From JBKECO01 sp047974745 (GTDB lineage: Bacteria; Bacillota; Clostridia; Lachnospirales; Lachnospiraceae), in assembly GCA_047974745.1 (NCBI GenBank), contig JBKECO010000021.1:62001-126000 (forward strand): a stretch of DNA of 64,000 bases, written 5' to 3'. Position 1 is the stretch's first letter. Every line of letters starts with the position of its first letter. The notes under the pieces were generated by a model, which was not told the origin of the DNA, did no database searches, and worked only from the letters and a program-made list of their open reading frames with translations. This document shows, piece after piece, positions 1 through 8,014 of this stretch. The translations under genes were made by a program, and so were the position numbers.

Positions 1-76
1 CAGATCTGATCATAAGACCATAGCACGAAAGCAGAAGCATCTGTAAATATCTATTGCTCAACTGAAATCGAAAGCT

Positions 77-1237
77 TTGAGCAGTCAGGAGTCCGATTTG
101 ATCTATCTAGATAATGCTGCGACAACTTTAATTAAACCAGAACAGGTGTCATCTGCTGTCTGTCAGGCTATGCATACGATCGGAAGCTATGGAAGAGGCG
201 CCCATACGGCTTCTTTGGATGCTGCAAGAATTGTGTATGATGCCCGATGCAAGGCGGCGGCTCTTTTTGGAATCCCAGATCCTGGCAGAATAGCTTTTAC
301 TGCGAATGCGACCCACAGTCTGAACATTGCAATAAAAGGAGTATTACAGGCCGGAGATCATGTCATTACTACATCCCTGGAGCACAACAGTGTCTTGCGG
401 CCTCTCTACGAGATGGAGGAGCGAGGCTGTGAGCTGACCATACTTCCCTGCAGTTCAAATGGAAGTATCGACTGGTCTGAGGCAGAAAAAAATATTAAGA
501 GCAATACGAAGGCAATCCTCTGCACCCATGCATCGAATGTCACAGGGATGATCAGTGATTTAAAAAAAGTGAGTGAGATCTGCCGTAAATTCGATCTGTT
601 ATTCATTCTGGATGCGGCACAGACAGCAGGTGTACTTCCCATTAACGCCGTTGAGCTGGGGATCGATATTCTCTGCTTCACCGGACATAAAGGTCTCATG
701 GGACCCCAGGGTACCGGAGGGATCTATATACGTGAGGGCATATCGGTTTCTCCGCTCTATACCGGTGGCACAGGTTATGATTCCTTTTCCAAACTGCAGC
801 CAGCGGATATGCCAGCACATTTAGAAGCCGGAACAATGAATGTACACGGAATCGCAGGATTGTTGGCGGCTCTGACATTTATCGAGCAGACGGGTGTGAC
901 GGAGATCTTTCAAAAGGAAAAACATCTGGCGGACATTTTTTATCAGGGGATCCGTATCATTCCGGGCATTCGGATCTATGGAGATATTCACTCAGAGAGA
1001 TGTGCCATCGTGTCGATCAATATTGGCGATGTGGATTCGGCGATCATTTCTGCTGAACTGGAGGAGCGCTTCCAGATTCTGACCAGACCGGGGGCTCATT
1101 GCGCCCCTTTGCTGCATCCATATTTTGGTACACAAAATCAGGGCATGGTCAGATTCAGCTTTGGCTTCTATAATTCAGAAAAAGAGGTTGCGGAAGCTGT
1201 TCGGGCAGTAGGTATTCTCGCAGAAGATTTTGTCTAG
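77..1237 (+). CDS. Cysteine desulfurase-like class V aminotransferase
   Basis: PLP-dependent class V aminotransferase of the NifS/IscS/SufS type, 386 residues, expected to remove sulfur (or selenium) from cysteine (or selenocysteine) in the cytoplasm. Visible signs are the N-terminal YLDNAATT motif, HxxN (LEHNSV), the PLP lysine in FTGHKGLMGPQG and a cysteine in the RPGAHCAP motif that would carry the persulfide. RPGAHCAP and the overall length fit the cysteine desulfurase subfamily that in some Firmicutes sits with selenium-dependent hydroxylase genes rather than with iscU. No iscU or sufU partner is seen here. The start is TTG with only a weak ribosome binding site; a CTG at 62 is the other in-frame option after a stop at 44. 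The gene stands alone before the MATE operon. Confidence 0.85.
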   Translation: MSSQESDLIYLDNAATTLIKPEQVSSAVCQAMHTIGSYGRGAHTASLDAARIVYDARCKAAALFGIPDPGRIAFTANATHSLNIAIKGVLQAGDHVITTSLEHNSVLRPLYEMEERGCELTILPCSSNGSIDWSEAEKNIKSNTKAILCTHASNVTGMISDLKKVSEICRKFDLLFILDAAQTAGVLPINAVELGIDILCFTGHKGLMGPQGTGGIYIREGISVSPLYTGGTGYDSFSKLQPADMPAHLEAGTMNVHGIAGLLAALTFIEQTGVTEIFQKEKHLADIFYQGIRIIPGIRIYGDIHSERCAIVSINIGDVDSAIISAELEERFQILTRPGAHCAPLLHPYFGTQNQGMVRFSFGFYNSEKEVAEAVRAVGILAEDFV

Positions 1238-1265
1238 CGTTGGATCAGCATATTTCGGATGAATA

Positions 1266-1323
1266 AAATAGTTGACATTGCAACCAGATAAGCTTAGTAT
1301 AATGGTTGCAATGTCAACTATTT
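1266..1323 (+). promoter_or_regulatory. MATE-marR promoter with perfect 21-bp inverted repeat
   Basis: Two perfectly complementary 21-base arms (1266-1286 and 1303-1323) flank a 16-base centre. The left arm contains a -35 TTGACA (1272-1277). The -10 is either TATAAT (1298-1303, 20-base spacing) or TAGTAT (1295-1300, 17-base spacing). Each arm also carries an inner GTTG-N6-CAAC dyad, so the site could hold two regulator dimers covering the whole promoter. The obvious candidate is the MarR protein encoded two genes later. The binding itself is inferred. Confidence 0.75.
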
Positions 1324-1337
1324 ATATGGAGGAATTT

Positions 1338-2741
1338 ATGAATCAGAAATCAGTACAGAATTTCGACACCATGCCGGTCTTTCGGCTCATTTTATCAAAT
1401 ATGATTCCAGCTGTGGTGAGCATGCTGATGTCAATGTTCTATAATCTGGCAGATACATTTTTTATCGGTCAGACGCAGAACGCTTATATGGTCGCTGCCG
1501 TTTCACTTGCAACCCCTGCATTTGCAGTGTTCATGTCATTTGGTCTGATATTCGGAGTGGGCGGAACCTCCTATATCTCAAGACTGCTCGGTATGGGTAA
1601 AACAGAAACAGTAAAAAAGGTATCATCTTTTGCATTTTGGACAGGGACCGCAATTGGAACGATCGGAATGCTTGTCATGTGGATTTTTGCCGGACAGATC
1701 GCAATGCTGCTTGGAGCAAGTGATGCTACACTTACATTTGTCACTCAGTATCTGTCAACAGTTGCCATCGGAATTCCTTTTCTTGTAATCAGCGCTTCCT
1801 TTAGTAATATCTTAAGAGCGGAAGGGAAAGCGTCCAAGGCAATGAATGGTATGATCATTGGAAACCTTGCCAATATTATCCTGGATCCGATCTTTATTCT
1901 CGCACTGGGCATGGGCGTACAGGGAGCAGCGATCGCCACTGTCATTGGTAACGTACTTGCCGTACTATACTATTTATACGAACTGTCACCAAAGAGAACC
2001 ATTCTTTCCATCAAGCTGAGTGATTATAGTGCCGGAGAGGGGATATTAAAGAATGTACTGTCGGTCGGAATCCCGGCTTCCCTGAATAGTTTTATGATGA
2101 CGATATCCATTATTGTGACCAATCATTATATGTTGAATTTTGGTGATATGGCGGTAGCGGCAATGGGTGTTGCCATGAAAGTCGCCATGATGATGGCCTT
2201 TGTACTGATTGGAGTCGCGACAGGTGTTCAGCCGATCTTTGGCTATTTTTATGGAGCGCGTAATCGAACGAAGTTCCTGCAGACATTAAAATATACCCTG
2301 ATCATTGCCGTCTGCGTGAGCATTCTAATGACGATCGTTGTGTATGTGGGTTCGGAGTTTTTGGTTCGCTCATTTTTAACAGATGATACAGCAATTGAAT
2401 ACGGTGTCAGCTTTACGAATATTTTAGTGTATTCTGGTCCTGTTCTGGGAATTTTGTTCGTGTTCAATAATGCGATTCAGGGAATGGGCAAGGGACTGCA
2501 GGCACTGATTATTTCTATCAGCAGACAGGGCTTGATCTATATACCGTTGTTATCTTTGTCCTATCGTATTTTTCATGATCCGGCAATGCTGACTGCAGCA
2601 CAGCCGGTTGCAGATTATACAGCTGCAGCCTTAGCCTTTTTGCTGTTCCTCTATGTATTTCGCAAATATATGGGCAAAGAAAGTCTGCCGGTAGAGGAAT
2701 CGAAGCTGGCAGGTCGTAAGGCGAAGGGGAATGAATTATGA
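1338..2741 (+). CDS. MATE family multidrug/cation exporter
   Basis: Multi-antimicrobial extrusion (MATE) transporter of 467 residues with about twelve hydrophobic segments, expected to export drugs or metabolites using a sodium or proton gradient. The N-terminus (PVFRLILSNMIPAVVSMLMSMFYNLADTFFIGQ) and the internal repeat of the MatE fold are typical of the DinF/NorM-like branch common in Clostridia. The longest frame begins at 1272, inside the -35 box, so the start is placed at 1338, which follows GGAGG at 1328-1333. The stop overlaps the marR start by four bases (ATGA), so the two are translationally coupled. Regulation by the adjacent MarR protein through the palindrome upstream is likely. 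The substrate cannot be read from sequence. Confidence 0.9.
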   Translation: MNQKSVQNFDTMPVFRLILSNMIPAVVSMLMSMFYNLADTFFIGQTQNAYMVAAVSLATPAFAVFMSFGLIFGVGGTSYISRLLGMGKTETVKKVSSFAFWTGTAIGTIGMLVMWIFAGQIAMLLGASDATLTFVTQYLSTVAIGIPFLVISASFSNILRAEGKASKAMNGMIIGNLANIILDPIFILALGMGVQGAAIATVIGNVLAVLYYLYELSPKRTILSIKLSDYSAGEGILKNVLSVGIPASLNSFMMTISIIVTNHYMLNFGDMAVAAMGVAMKVAMMMAFVLIGVATGVQPIFGYFYGARNRTKFLQTLKYTLIIAVCVSILMTIVVYVGSEFLVRSFLTDDTAIEYGVSFTNILVYSGPVLGILFVFNNAIQGMGKGLQALIISISRQGLIYIPLLSLSYRIFHDPAMLTAAQPVADYTAAALAFLLFLYVFRKYMGKESLPVEESKLAGRKAKGNEL

Positions 2742-3220
2742 TCAAGGCGTGTATTAATGATGAAAATGCCCTAGACAAATCCATGTCAGACCAGTATGAT
2801 GTAGGAAAGTGCATCTCTGTGATCTATAGGAAATTTCAGGTCGAGATGAATAAACGGCTAAAGCCTTATGGGGTGAATTCTTCCCAGTACATTTTTCTGA
2901 TCCAACTATATAAGAATAATAATGTAAGCCAGGAATTTCTCTCCAATAAGCTTCTGATCGACAAAAGTGCAACGGCAAGAGCCATTGCACAGCTGGAGCA
3001 AGCAGGCTTTGTTGAGCGCAAAGTCAGTGAAGACGATAAAAGATGTAAGATCGTTTCACTGACAGAGAAAAGCCATGAAGTACAAAAGGAATTATGGAGA
3101 TTTTTAAAAGACTGGAATAAAGAGTTGATCAAGACCTTTTCCGAGGATGAATATCAGCAGGTCCACGGATCCCTGATGCAGATGATGGAGAACGTACTGT
3201 CATCAGACATGAATGAATAA
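2738..3220 (+). CDS. MarR family transcriptional regulator
   Basis: Winged helix-turn-helix regulator of 160 residues. The central part (QYIFLIQLYKNNNVSQEFLSNKLLIDKSATARAIAQLEQAGFVERK, about 45-95) is the MarR recognition region, followed by the wing sequence EDDKRCKIVSLTEK. Helices at both ends would form the dimer interface. It overlaps the MATE gene by four bases, so it is probably the ligand-responsive repressor of its own operon, acting at the large inverted repeat at 1266-1323. The N-terminal twenty residues are poorly conserved in type. Translation may begin at the ATG at 2738 by coupling. The effector is unknown. Convergent with the HxlR gene, with only twelve bases between the two stops. 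Confidence 0.9.
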   Translation: MIKACINDENALDKSMSDQYDVGKCISVIYRKFQVEMNKRLKPYGVNSSQYIFLIQLYKNNNVSQEFLSNKLLIDKSATARAIAQLEQAGFVERKVSEDDKRCKIVSLTEKSHEVQKELWRFLKDWNKELIKTFSEDEYQQVHGSLMQMMENVLSSDMNE

Positions 3221-3232
3221 GGTTCCGCAGCT

Positions 3233-3709
3233 TCATTCTATCGGGTCGACACAGATCATGGAGATCTCAGCCTCTGCTTTCTTTGCAGCCACCTCCTCAC
3301 GGTATTCTTCGATATAAAAGGCTCCAAATTCATGCATCAGTTTTAAGACCGGAATGGTCCGGCTGCCGATTTCTGAGATTTCATATACGACCTTTGAGGG
3401 AACAGTGGGATATACTGTTCTGATGATCAGATGGTCATCCTCGAGACTGCGCAGCTGTTTGGTGAGCATCTTCTGTGTTACGTCAGGCATTTTTCTTCTT
3501 ATTTCGGTAAAGCGCATGCTCTGACTGCTTAAAAACCACAGTATCATGATCTTACGCTTTCCGGAAAGCAGCTTATAGGCTAAGACCATAGGACAAAGAT
3601 CGTCCTTGACGCAGGTCTCCCTCATAAAGCAGTTTTCATGCCGGTCTGTCTCTTTTTCAGGGAGTTGAGACGGTGGAACCGGAGCTGTATTTGGCATTTC
3701 TGGATTCAC
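3233..3709 (-). CDS. HxlR family transcriptional regulator
   Basis: Winged-helix regulator of the HxlR/DUF24 family, 158 residues against the usual 100-120 because of a proline-rich N-terminal extension of about thirty residues. The core reads CPMVLAYKLLSGKRKIMILWFL, then RFTEIRRKMPDVTQKMLTKQLRSLEDDHLI and a YEISEIGS wing, all typical. A cysteine just before the first helix matches the position used for thiol-based sensing in the relatives YodB and HypR; two more cysteines lie just upstream (CFMRETC). It is transcribed divergently from the electron transfer operon, so it could regulate that operon as well as itself. This is context only. Two near-identical palindromes flank its own -10 box. 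Confidence 0.85.
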   Translation of the reverse strand: MNPEMPNTAPVPPSQLPEKETDRHENCFMRETCVKDDLCPMVLAYKLLSGKRKIMILWFLSSQSMRFTEIRRKMPDVTQKMLTKQLRSLEDDHLIIRTVYPTVPSKVVYEISEIGSRTIPVLKLMHEFGAFYIEEYREEVAAKKAEAEISMICVDPIE

Positions 3710-3804
3710 GGGTTCTCCTTTATTTGTTGGTTTCCTTTTAGATACTGAGTGATTATAATGTGCCCTCTTGAAATAGGCATATTATTCTGTTATTATCATA
3801 GAAT

Positions 3805-3844
3805 CTGCGTAGGATATTATACCATGCTACGTAGTTTTTTTCAA
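3805..3844 (-). promoter_or_regulatory. hxlR promoter with paired CTRCGTAG palindromes
   Basis: Reading the minus strand, TTGAAA (3839-3844), 17 bases, then TATAAT (3816-3821) form a good promoter for the HxlR gene. CTACGTAG (3827-3834) lies in the spacer, and CTGCGTAG (3805-3812) lies just downstream of the -10, centre to centre 22 bp, two helical turns. This arrangement suggests an operator for autoregulation. Occupancy is not shown by sequence alone. Confidence 0.6.
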
Positions 3845-3901
3845 ATCTGTGTTGTTAATTGTTTGTCATTCATGATAAAAATATAACATATAGAAACAAT
3901 A

Positions 3902-3930
3902 TTGACAGACAGGGAATAGTTTGCTATTGA
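3902..3930 (+). promoter_or_regulatory. Promoter of the extracellular electron transfer operon
   Basis: TTGACA (3902-3907), a 17-base spacer, then TATTGA (3925-3930) preceded by TGC, which gives an extended -10. Predicted start of transcription is near 3937, about 40 bases before the NDH-2 start at 3978. The site sits within the longest open frame, which shows that the upstream in-frame ATG at 3921 is not the start. Confidence 0.7.
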
Positions 3931-3977
3931 TTGCCTTGAGAACTGTCGTTGAAGATTATAAAATGGAGAGAATGCAT

Positions 3978-6050
3978 ATGAAAAAAATAGTAATTGTAGG
4001 CGCAGGATATGCAGGTATACTGACAGCAAAAAAGCTGGCAAAAAAATTAAAGAAGAATGAAGAAGTGGAAATCACACTGATCGACAAGAATTCTTTTCAT
4101 ACCATGCTGACAGAGCTGCATGAAGTCGCAGCAGGAAGAGTGGAAGAGGACAGCATCAAGATCAGTCTGGCACAGGTATTTGCTGGCAGAAAGGTCAATG
4201 TTAAGCTCGATACGATCAGTAAGATCGATTTTAAGAATAAAGTCGTAAAAGGTGTAAGCGATGCATACGATTACGATTATCTGGTGCTTGCTGCAGGATC
4301 TCAGCCGAATTCTTATGGGGTAAAAGGGGTAGATGAATTTACCTATAAGCTTTGGTCTTATGAAGATGCGATCCTGTTAAAGGACAGAATACTCAATATG
4401 TTCCGTAAGGCTTCCTGTGAACGAAGTGAGGAGGAGAGACGCAAGCTTCTTTCCTTTTATATAGTAGGAGCTGGTTTTACAGGCGTTGAGATGGCCGGAG
4501 AACTGGCAGAATATGTACCATTTTTGTGTGAACGATTTGAAATCGACCCGAAAGAAGTTTCCATGAACATTGCGGATATGTTAAAGCGACCTATCCCAAA
4601 TCTTCCGGAGAAGCTCTCTGATAAGGTGTCAAGGCGTCTGAAAAAAATGAATGTGAATCTTCTGATGGAAGCTGGAGTAAGTGAAGTCGGAGAAGATTTT
4701 ATCGAGATTTCTATAGGAGGCGAAACAAGGCGGGAGATCGCAGGTACTGTAGTCTGGGGAGCAGGAATTCAAAGCTGTGACCTGACAGAAGCAGCGGCCG
4801 ATAAACTGGAAAAGCAAAGAGGTGGCAGAATACCTGTCGATCCATATCTTCGAGCAACGGAAGATGAATCTGTTTACGTAATCGGTGACAATATGTATTA
4901 CGTACCGGAGGGAGAGGAAGCTCCAGTTCCGCAGATGGTGGAAAATTGCGAGCAGAGCGCGCATACAGCTGCCCATAATATCGTAGCTGCAGTTACCGGC
5001 AAGGGTGAAATGGAAGAGTATAAGCCAAAGTTCCATGGTGTCATGGTATGCGTTGGCGGTCGATATGGCGCAGCTCATGTAGGTCTGCCTGGACATTTCT
5101 TTAGCCTGCCTTCCTTCCTGGCCATGTTATCAAAGCATTTTATCAATGTGATCTACTTTATACAGGTTCTTGGATGGAACAAGGTATTTAGCTATGTGAA
5201 GCATGAATTTTTTACGATCAGGAACCGCCGAAGCTTCCTGGGCGGTCATTTTTCCAATCGTACACCAAGCTTTTTACTGGTGCCTTTAAGAATCTGGCTC
5301 GGAGCAGTCTGGGTATTTGAGGGTGTCATGAAAATATTTGAAGGCTGGTTCCAGGAGCCAAAGCTGACCGGATTTTTTGGCGGTGCAGCAAGCTGGTATG
5401 AATCTATTTTAAATCCGGGATCAGATGCTACGAGTGCAGCAACAACAGCCTCCTCTGGTCAGTCCCTGAATGGAATCCTTGTTGCAGCAGCGGATACCGT
5501 GAGTGCAGCTACAAGCTCAGAGGCAGCCCAGACAGTAACAGATGCTGTCAGCCAGGCAACAGAAGCAGCAACCGGTACTACAGAAGCAGCAGCGGCTGTA
5601 GGACATGCGATCATCAACTGGGATATTTTAGGACTGCTGCGAATCATTTTTGTATCAGGCACGGAATTAAAATCTTCCACATTAAATGATCTTGCTCTTT
5701 GGATCAATATACCATTACTCGATGCTTTCCTTGACAAATTTGTTCTTCCGTATGATAATGTTCAGCTGGTGATGCAGATCTTTATCGTTGTGGCAGAAAT
5801 TTTAGTTGGTCTTGCACTGATGGGCGGATTCTTTACCTCGCCTGCAGCAGCAGTTTCCCTGGTTCTGCAGATGATGTTCGTAACGACCACTGGGCTTTAC
5901 CTTGGAACCTTCTGGATGGTATTTGCGGGAATCGCTGTATTGATCGGAGCAGGAAAGACATTTGGTATCGATTATTATGCAGGTCCACTGGCGAAGAAAT
6001 GGTGGAAGAAGCTGCCGATCGTGCGCAGATTGTATTTGTATAATGACTAA
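3978..6050 (+). CDS. ndh2: NDH-2-like NADH dehydrogenase fused to a membrane domain (EET Ndh2)
   Basis: Flavoprotein of 690 residues. Residues 1-400 are a type II NADH dehydrogenase: the FAD-binding GAGYAG near the N-terminus, a second Rossmann motif GAGFTGVE (about 168), and YVIGDN for FAD. After about residue 430 comes a membrane part with a DoxX-like hydrophobic pattern. It is interrupted by an Ala/Thr/Ser-rich low-complexity stretch at about 485-560 with almost no bulky residues, probably an extracytoplasmic linker. Ordinary NDH-2 enzymes have about 400 residues. The extended form is known from the flavin-based extracellular electron transfer locus of Listeria, where it passes NADH electrons to a demethylmenaquinone pool. 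First gene of the locus, with its own promoter at 3902. Start chosen from GGAGAG at 3964-3969. Confidence 0.85.
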   Translation: MKKIVIVGAGYAGILTAKKLAKKLKKNEEVEITLIDKNSFHTMLTELHEVAAGRVEEDSIKISLAQVFAGRKVNVKLDTISKIDFKNKVVKGVSDAYDYDYLVLAAGSQPNSYGVKGVDEFTYKLWSYEDAILLKDRILNMFRKASCERSEEERRKLLSFYIVGAGFTGVEMAGELAEYVPFLCERFEIDPKEVSMNIADMLKRPIPNLPEKLSDKVSRRLKKMNVNLLMEAGVSEVGEDFIEISIGGETRREIAGTVVWGAGIQSCDLTEAAADKLEKQRGGRIPVDPYLRATEDESVYVIGDNMYYVPEGEEAPVPQMVENCEQSAHTAAHNIVAAVTGKGEMEEYKPKFHGVMVCVGGRYGAAHVGLPGHFFSLPSFLAMLSKHFINVIYFIQVLGWNKVFSYVKHEFFTIRNRRSFLGGHFSNRTPSFLLVPLRIWLGAVWVFEGVMKIFEGWFQEPKLTGFFGGAASWYESILNPGSDATSAATTASSGQSLNGILVAAADTVSAATSSEAAQTVTDAVSQATEAATGTTEAAAAVGHAIINWDILGLLRIIFVSGTELKSSTLNDLALWINIPLLDAFLDKFVLPYDNVQLVMQIFIVVAEILVGLALMGGFFTSPAAAVSLVLQMMFVTTTGLYLGTFWMVFAGIAVLIGAGKTFGIDYYAGPLAKKWWKKLPIVRRLYLYND

Positions 6051-6073
6051 TGGAAATAGATAAGGGTGAGAGA

Positions 6074-7042
6074 ATGGGCAATTTAAAATATGAAGAAGCT
6101 TTTCATCTCGTAAAAGAGGAATTGAAGCAGGCTTTAGCAGGATCCCCACCTATCATAAATCAGTATCTTTTGGGTCTGACAAGATCTCAGGGCAAAATGC
6201 TTCGTGCGTCTGCAGTTCTGATTTGTTCAGAAGATGAGAGTGGTCTCGTGGAACCCGCTGCTGTTTCGGCAGCAGCGGCAATAGAAATCATTCATTTGGC
6301 GTCACTCATTCATGATGATGTCATCGATGATGCGGATATCCGCAGAGGTCAGGATACGATTCAAAAGAAATATGGAAGACGCACAGCAGTGATCTGTGGT
6401 GATTTTCTGCTGAGTCTGGCCTTTACATTGATATCAAAGATCCCGGATCCGGGGCAGTATCAGGAGATTTCTTTTCCGGATTACATACGCAGGCTCTGTC
6501 TGGGAGAACTCCTACAGCATGTAAATAATTATAATTCGGATCTGAGTGTCCTGGAATATATCAGAATTATTTCCGGTAAAACAGCAGCATTGTTCGAAGC
6601 ATCATTTTTTGCAGGCTCAGTGCTCTGCGGCTGTTCCACCAGGGAACGGACGATTTATAAAAAAATTGGAAAATATGCCGGCCTGATTTTTCAGCTGCAG
6701 GATGACTGTCTGGATTTTAATGAGACGATGGAAGTCGCCAAAAAGCCGGTACAGTCTGATTATGAGCAGGGCGTAATGACCCTTCCGCTTATCTTTGCCC
6801 TTGGGATGAGACCCCAGTATAAAGAAAAGGCAGCGGCGGGTATGCTGACAAGAAAAGAAATAAACAATATAGTGAAAGAGACGGATGGTGTATCCTTTAA
6901 TATTCAAATGATGACAAAATATTCGACAAAAGCGATCAAGGAGCTGAATAGACTTGATCTAAATGAAAACAAAAAGAATCAGATTCTGGAGTTTCTGCAT
7001 CTTATGACCGGAGGCTATCTGGAAGCAGGTGCCATACAATGA
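6074..7042 (+). CDS. dmkB: Polyprenyl diphosphate synthase (DmkB-like)
   Basis: Trans-isoprenyl diphosphate synthase of about 322 residues that would make the C30-C40 side chain of a quinone. Both aspartate-rich motifs are present: LIHDDVIDDADIRRG and QLQDDCLDF. It follows ndh2 directly; an in-frame ATG at 6050 overlaps the ndh2 stop, but GGTGA at 6065-6069 favours the ATG at 6074. It precedes the UbiA gene with a four-base overlap. The pairing of a prenyl synthase with a UbiA enzyme next to Ndh2 is the arrangement of dmkB/dmkA in the Listeria electron transfer locus, where they make a dedicated demethylmenaquinone. The chain length cannot be told from sequence by eye. Confidence 0.85.
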   Translation: MGNLKYEEAFHLVKEELKQALAGSPPIINQYLLGLTRSQGKMLRASAVLICSEDESGLVEPAAVSAAAAIEIIHLASLIHDDVIDDADIRRGQDTIQKKYGRRTAVICGDFLLSLAFTLISKIPDPGQYQEISFPDYIRRLCLGELLQHVNNYNSDLSVLEYIRIISGKTAALFEASFFAGSVLCGCSTRERTIYKKIGKYAGLIFQLQDDCLDFNETMEVAKKPVQSDYEQGVMTLPLIFALGMRPQYKEKAAAGMLTRKEINNIVKETDGVSFNIQMMTKYSTKAIKELNRLDLNENKKNQILEFLHLMTGGYLEAGAIQ

Positions 7043-7947
7043 TGGGATTCCTGAATTATATCGAGATCAAGACTAAGATCACAAGTGTACTGACTTTTTT
7101 TCTGACAATTGGATTTTTGTTGTATCAGAATGGAAGGATCAACTGGGTAAATACATTACTTTTTTTCTTTGGAATGCTTTTATTTGATCTCACGACAACT
7201 GCAATCAATAACTATATAGATTCCAAGGACAACGAACAGATCCTTCCTTTTTCCCGGAAAAAGGCCTTGTGGATCATCTATATTTTATTTATCGGAGCGA
7301 CCATTCTTGGGCTGATGCTTGTGATTCGTACAGATCTCGTGGTTCTGGCAGTAGGCGGTATCTGCTTTCTGTGTGGAGTGTTTTATACCTACGGACCGGT
7401 TCCGATTTCTCGAATGCCGCTGGGTGAGATCGTTTCCGGGTTCTTCTACGGACTGGTAATTCCATTTTTGATCCTGTACATCAATATGCCCCAGGGGACA
7501 TATTTGGAGTATAGTCTGGGTCTGCAGACGATAACGGTGTCAATGCATCTGATTCCGATATTGAAATTGATGCTGTTTGCAGTAACACCCTTTGCAGTGA
7601 CCGCAAATATTATGCTTGCGAACAATATCTGCGATCTTGATAAGGATATTTTGGTCAAAAGACATACACTTCCCTATTACATTGGAAAGAAGGCCGTCCC
7701 ATTATTTTCACTGCTATATTATCTGACGTATGCTTCAACGATACTTATGGTAGTATTGAAGATCTATTCGCCAGTTATGCTGTTTACTCTGCTTACCATA
7801 ATACCGGTGCAGAAGAACATTAATATATTTCGTAAGAAACAAGAGAAATCCACGACCTTTAATATCAGCATCATGAACTTTATGTTGATATTGATAACAA
7901 ATACCATAGTTCTCTATCTGTCAGTCCTGATTCAGGGACTTGGCTGA
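7039..7947 (+). CDS. dmkA: UbiA family prenyltransferase (DmkA-like)
   Basis: Integral membrane prenyltransferase of 302 residues with about eight or nine hydrophobic helices. The two polar catalytic loops are visible as TAINNYIDSKDNEQ and NNICDLDKDILVKRHT, which bind magnesium and the prenyl diphosphate. In this operon its likely job is attaching the chain made by the preceding gene to dihydroxynaphthoate, giving demethylmenaquinone for Ndh2. No methyltransferase gene follows, consistent with a demethyl product. It starts inside the dmkB stop (ATGATG), so the two are coupled. It could instead be a menA used for general menaquinone synthesis; context favours the dedicated role. Confidence 0.82.
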   Translation: MMGFLNYIEIKTKITSVLTFFLTIGFLLYQNGRINWVNTLLFFFGMLLFDLTTTAINNYIDSKDNEQILPFSRKKALWIIYILFIGATILGLMLVIRTDLVVLAVGGICFLCGVFYTYGPVPISRMPLGEIVSGFFYGLVIPFLILYINMPQGTYLEYSLGLQTITVSMHLIPILKLMLFAVTPFAVTANIMLANNICDLDKDILVKRHTLPYYIGKKAVPLFSLLYYLTYASTILMVVLKIYSPVMLFTLLTIIPVQKNINIFRKKQEKSTTFNISIMNFMLILITNTIVLYLSVLIQGLG

Positions 7948-7963
7948 TGATTACATTGTATTC

Positions 7964-7977
7964 AACCGGAAACGGTT
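7964..7977 (+). promoter_or_regulatory. GAAA-capped small hairpin before pplA
   Basis: AACCG, GAAA, CGGTT: five base pairs closed by a GNRA-type tetraloop, lying between the dmkA stop (7947) and the pplA ribosome binding site GGAGGG (8003-8008). No U-tract follows, so it is not a terminator. It may stabilise a processed 5' end of pplA mRNA. It could also be read as a DNA dyad for a regulator. Confidence 0.35.
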
Positions 7978-8014
7978 TAGAATAAAAAAACATTTTTCAT
8001 ACGGAGGGAAAATA

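Noticed and set aside
2..46. Open frame ending at 46 that could be the tail of an upstream gene
   Set aside because: Only fourteen codons are visible, too few to support a call.
3921..3977. Upstream N-terminal extension of Ndh2
   Set aside because: The ATG at 3921 lies inside the spacer/-10 region of the predicted promoter, and the FAD motif begins directly after the ATG at 3978.
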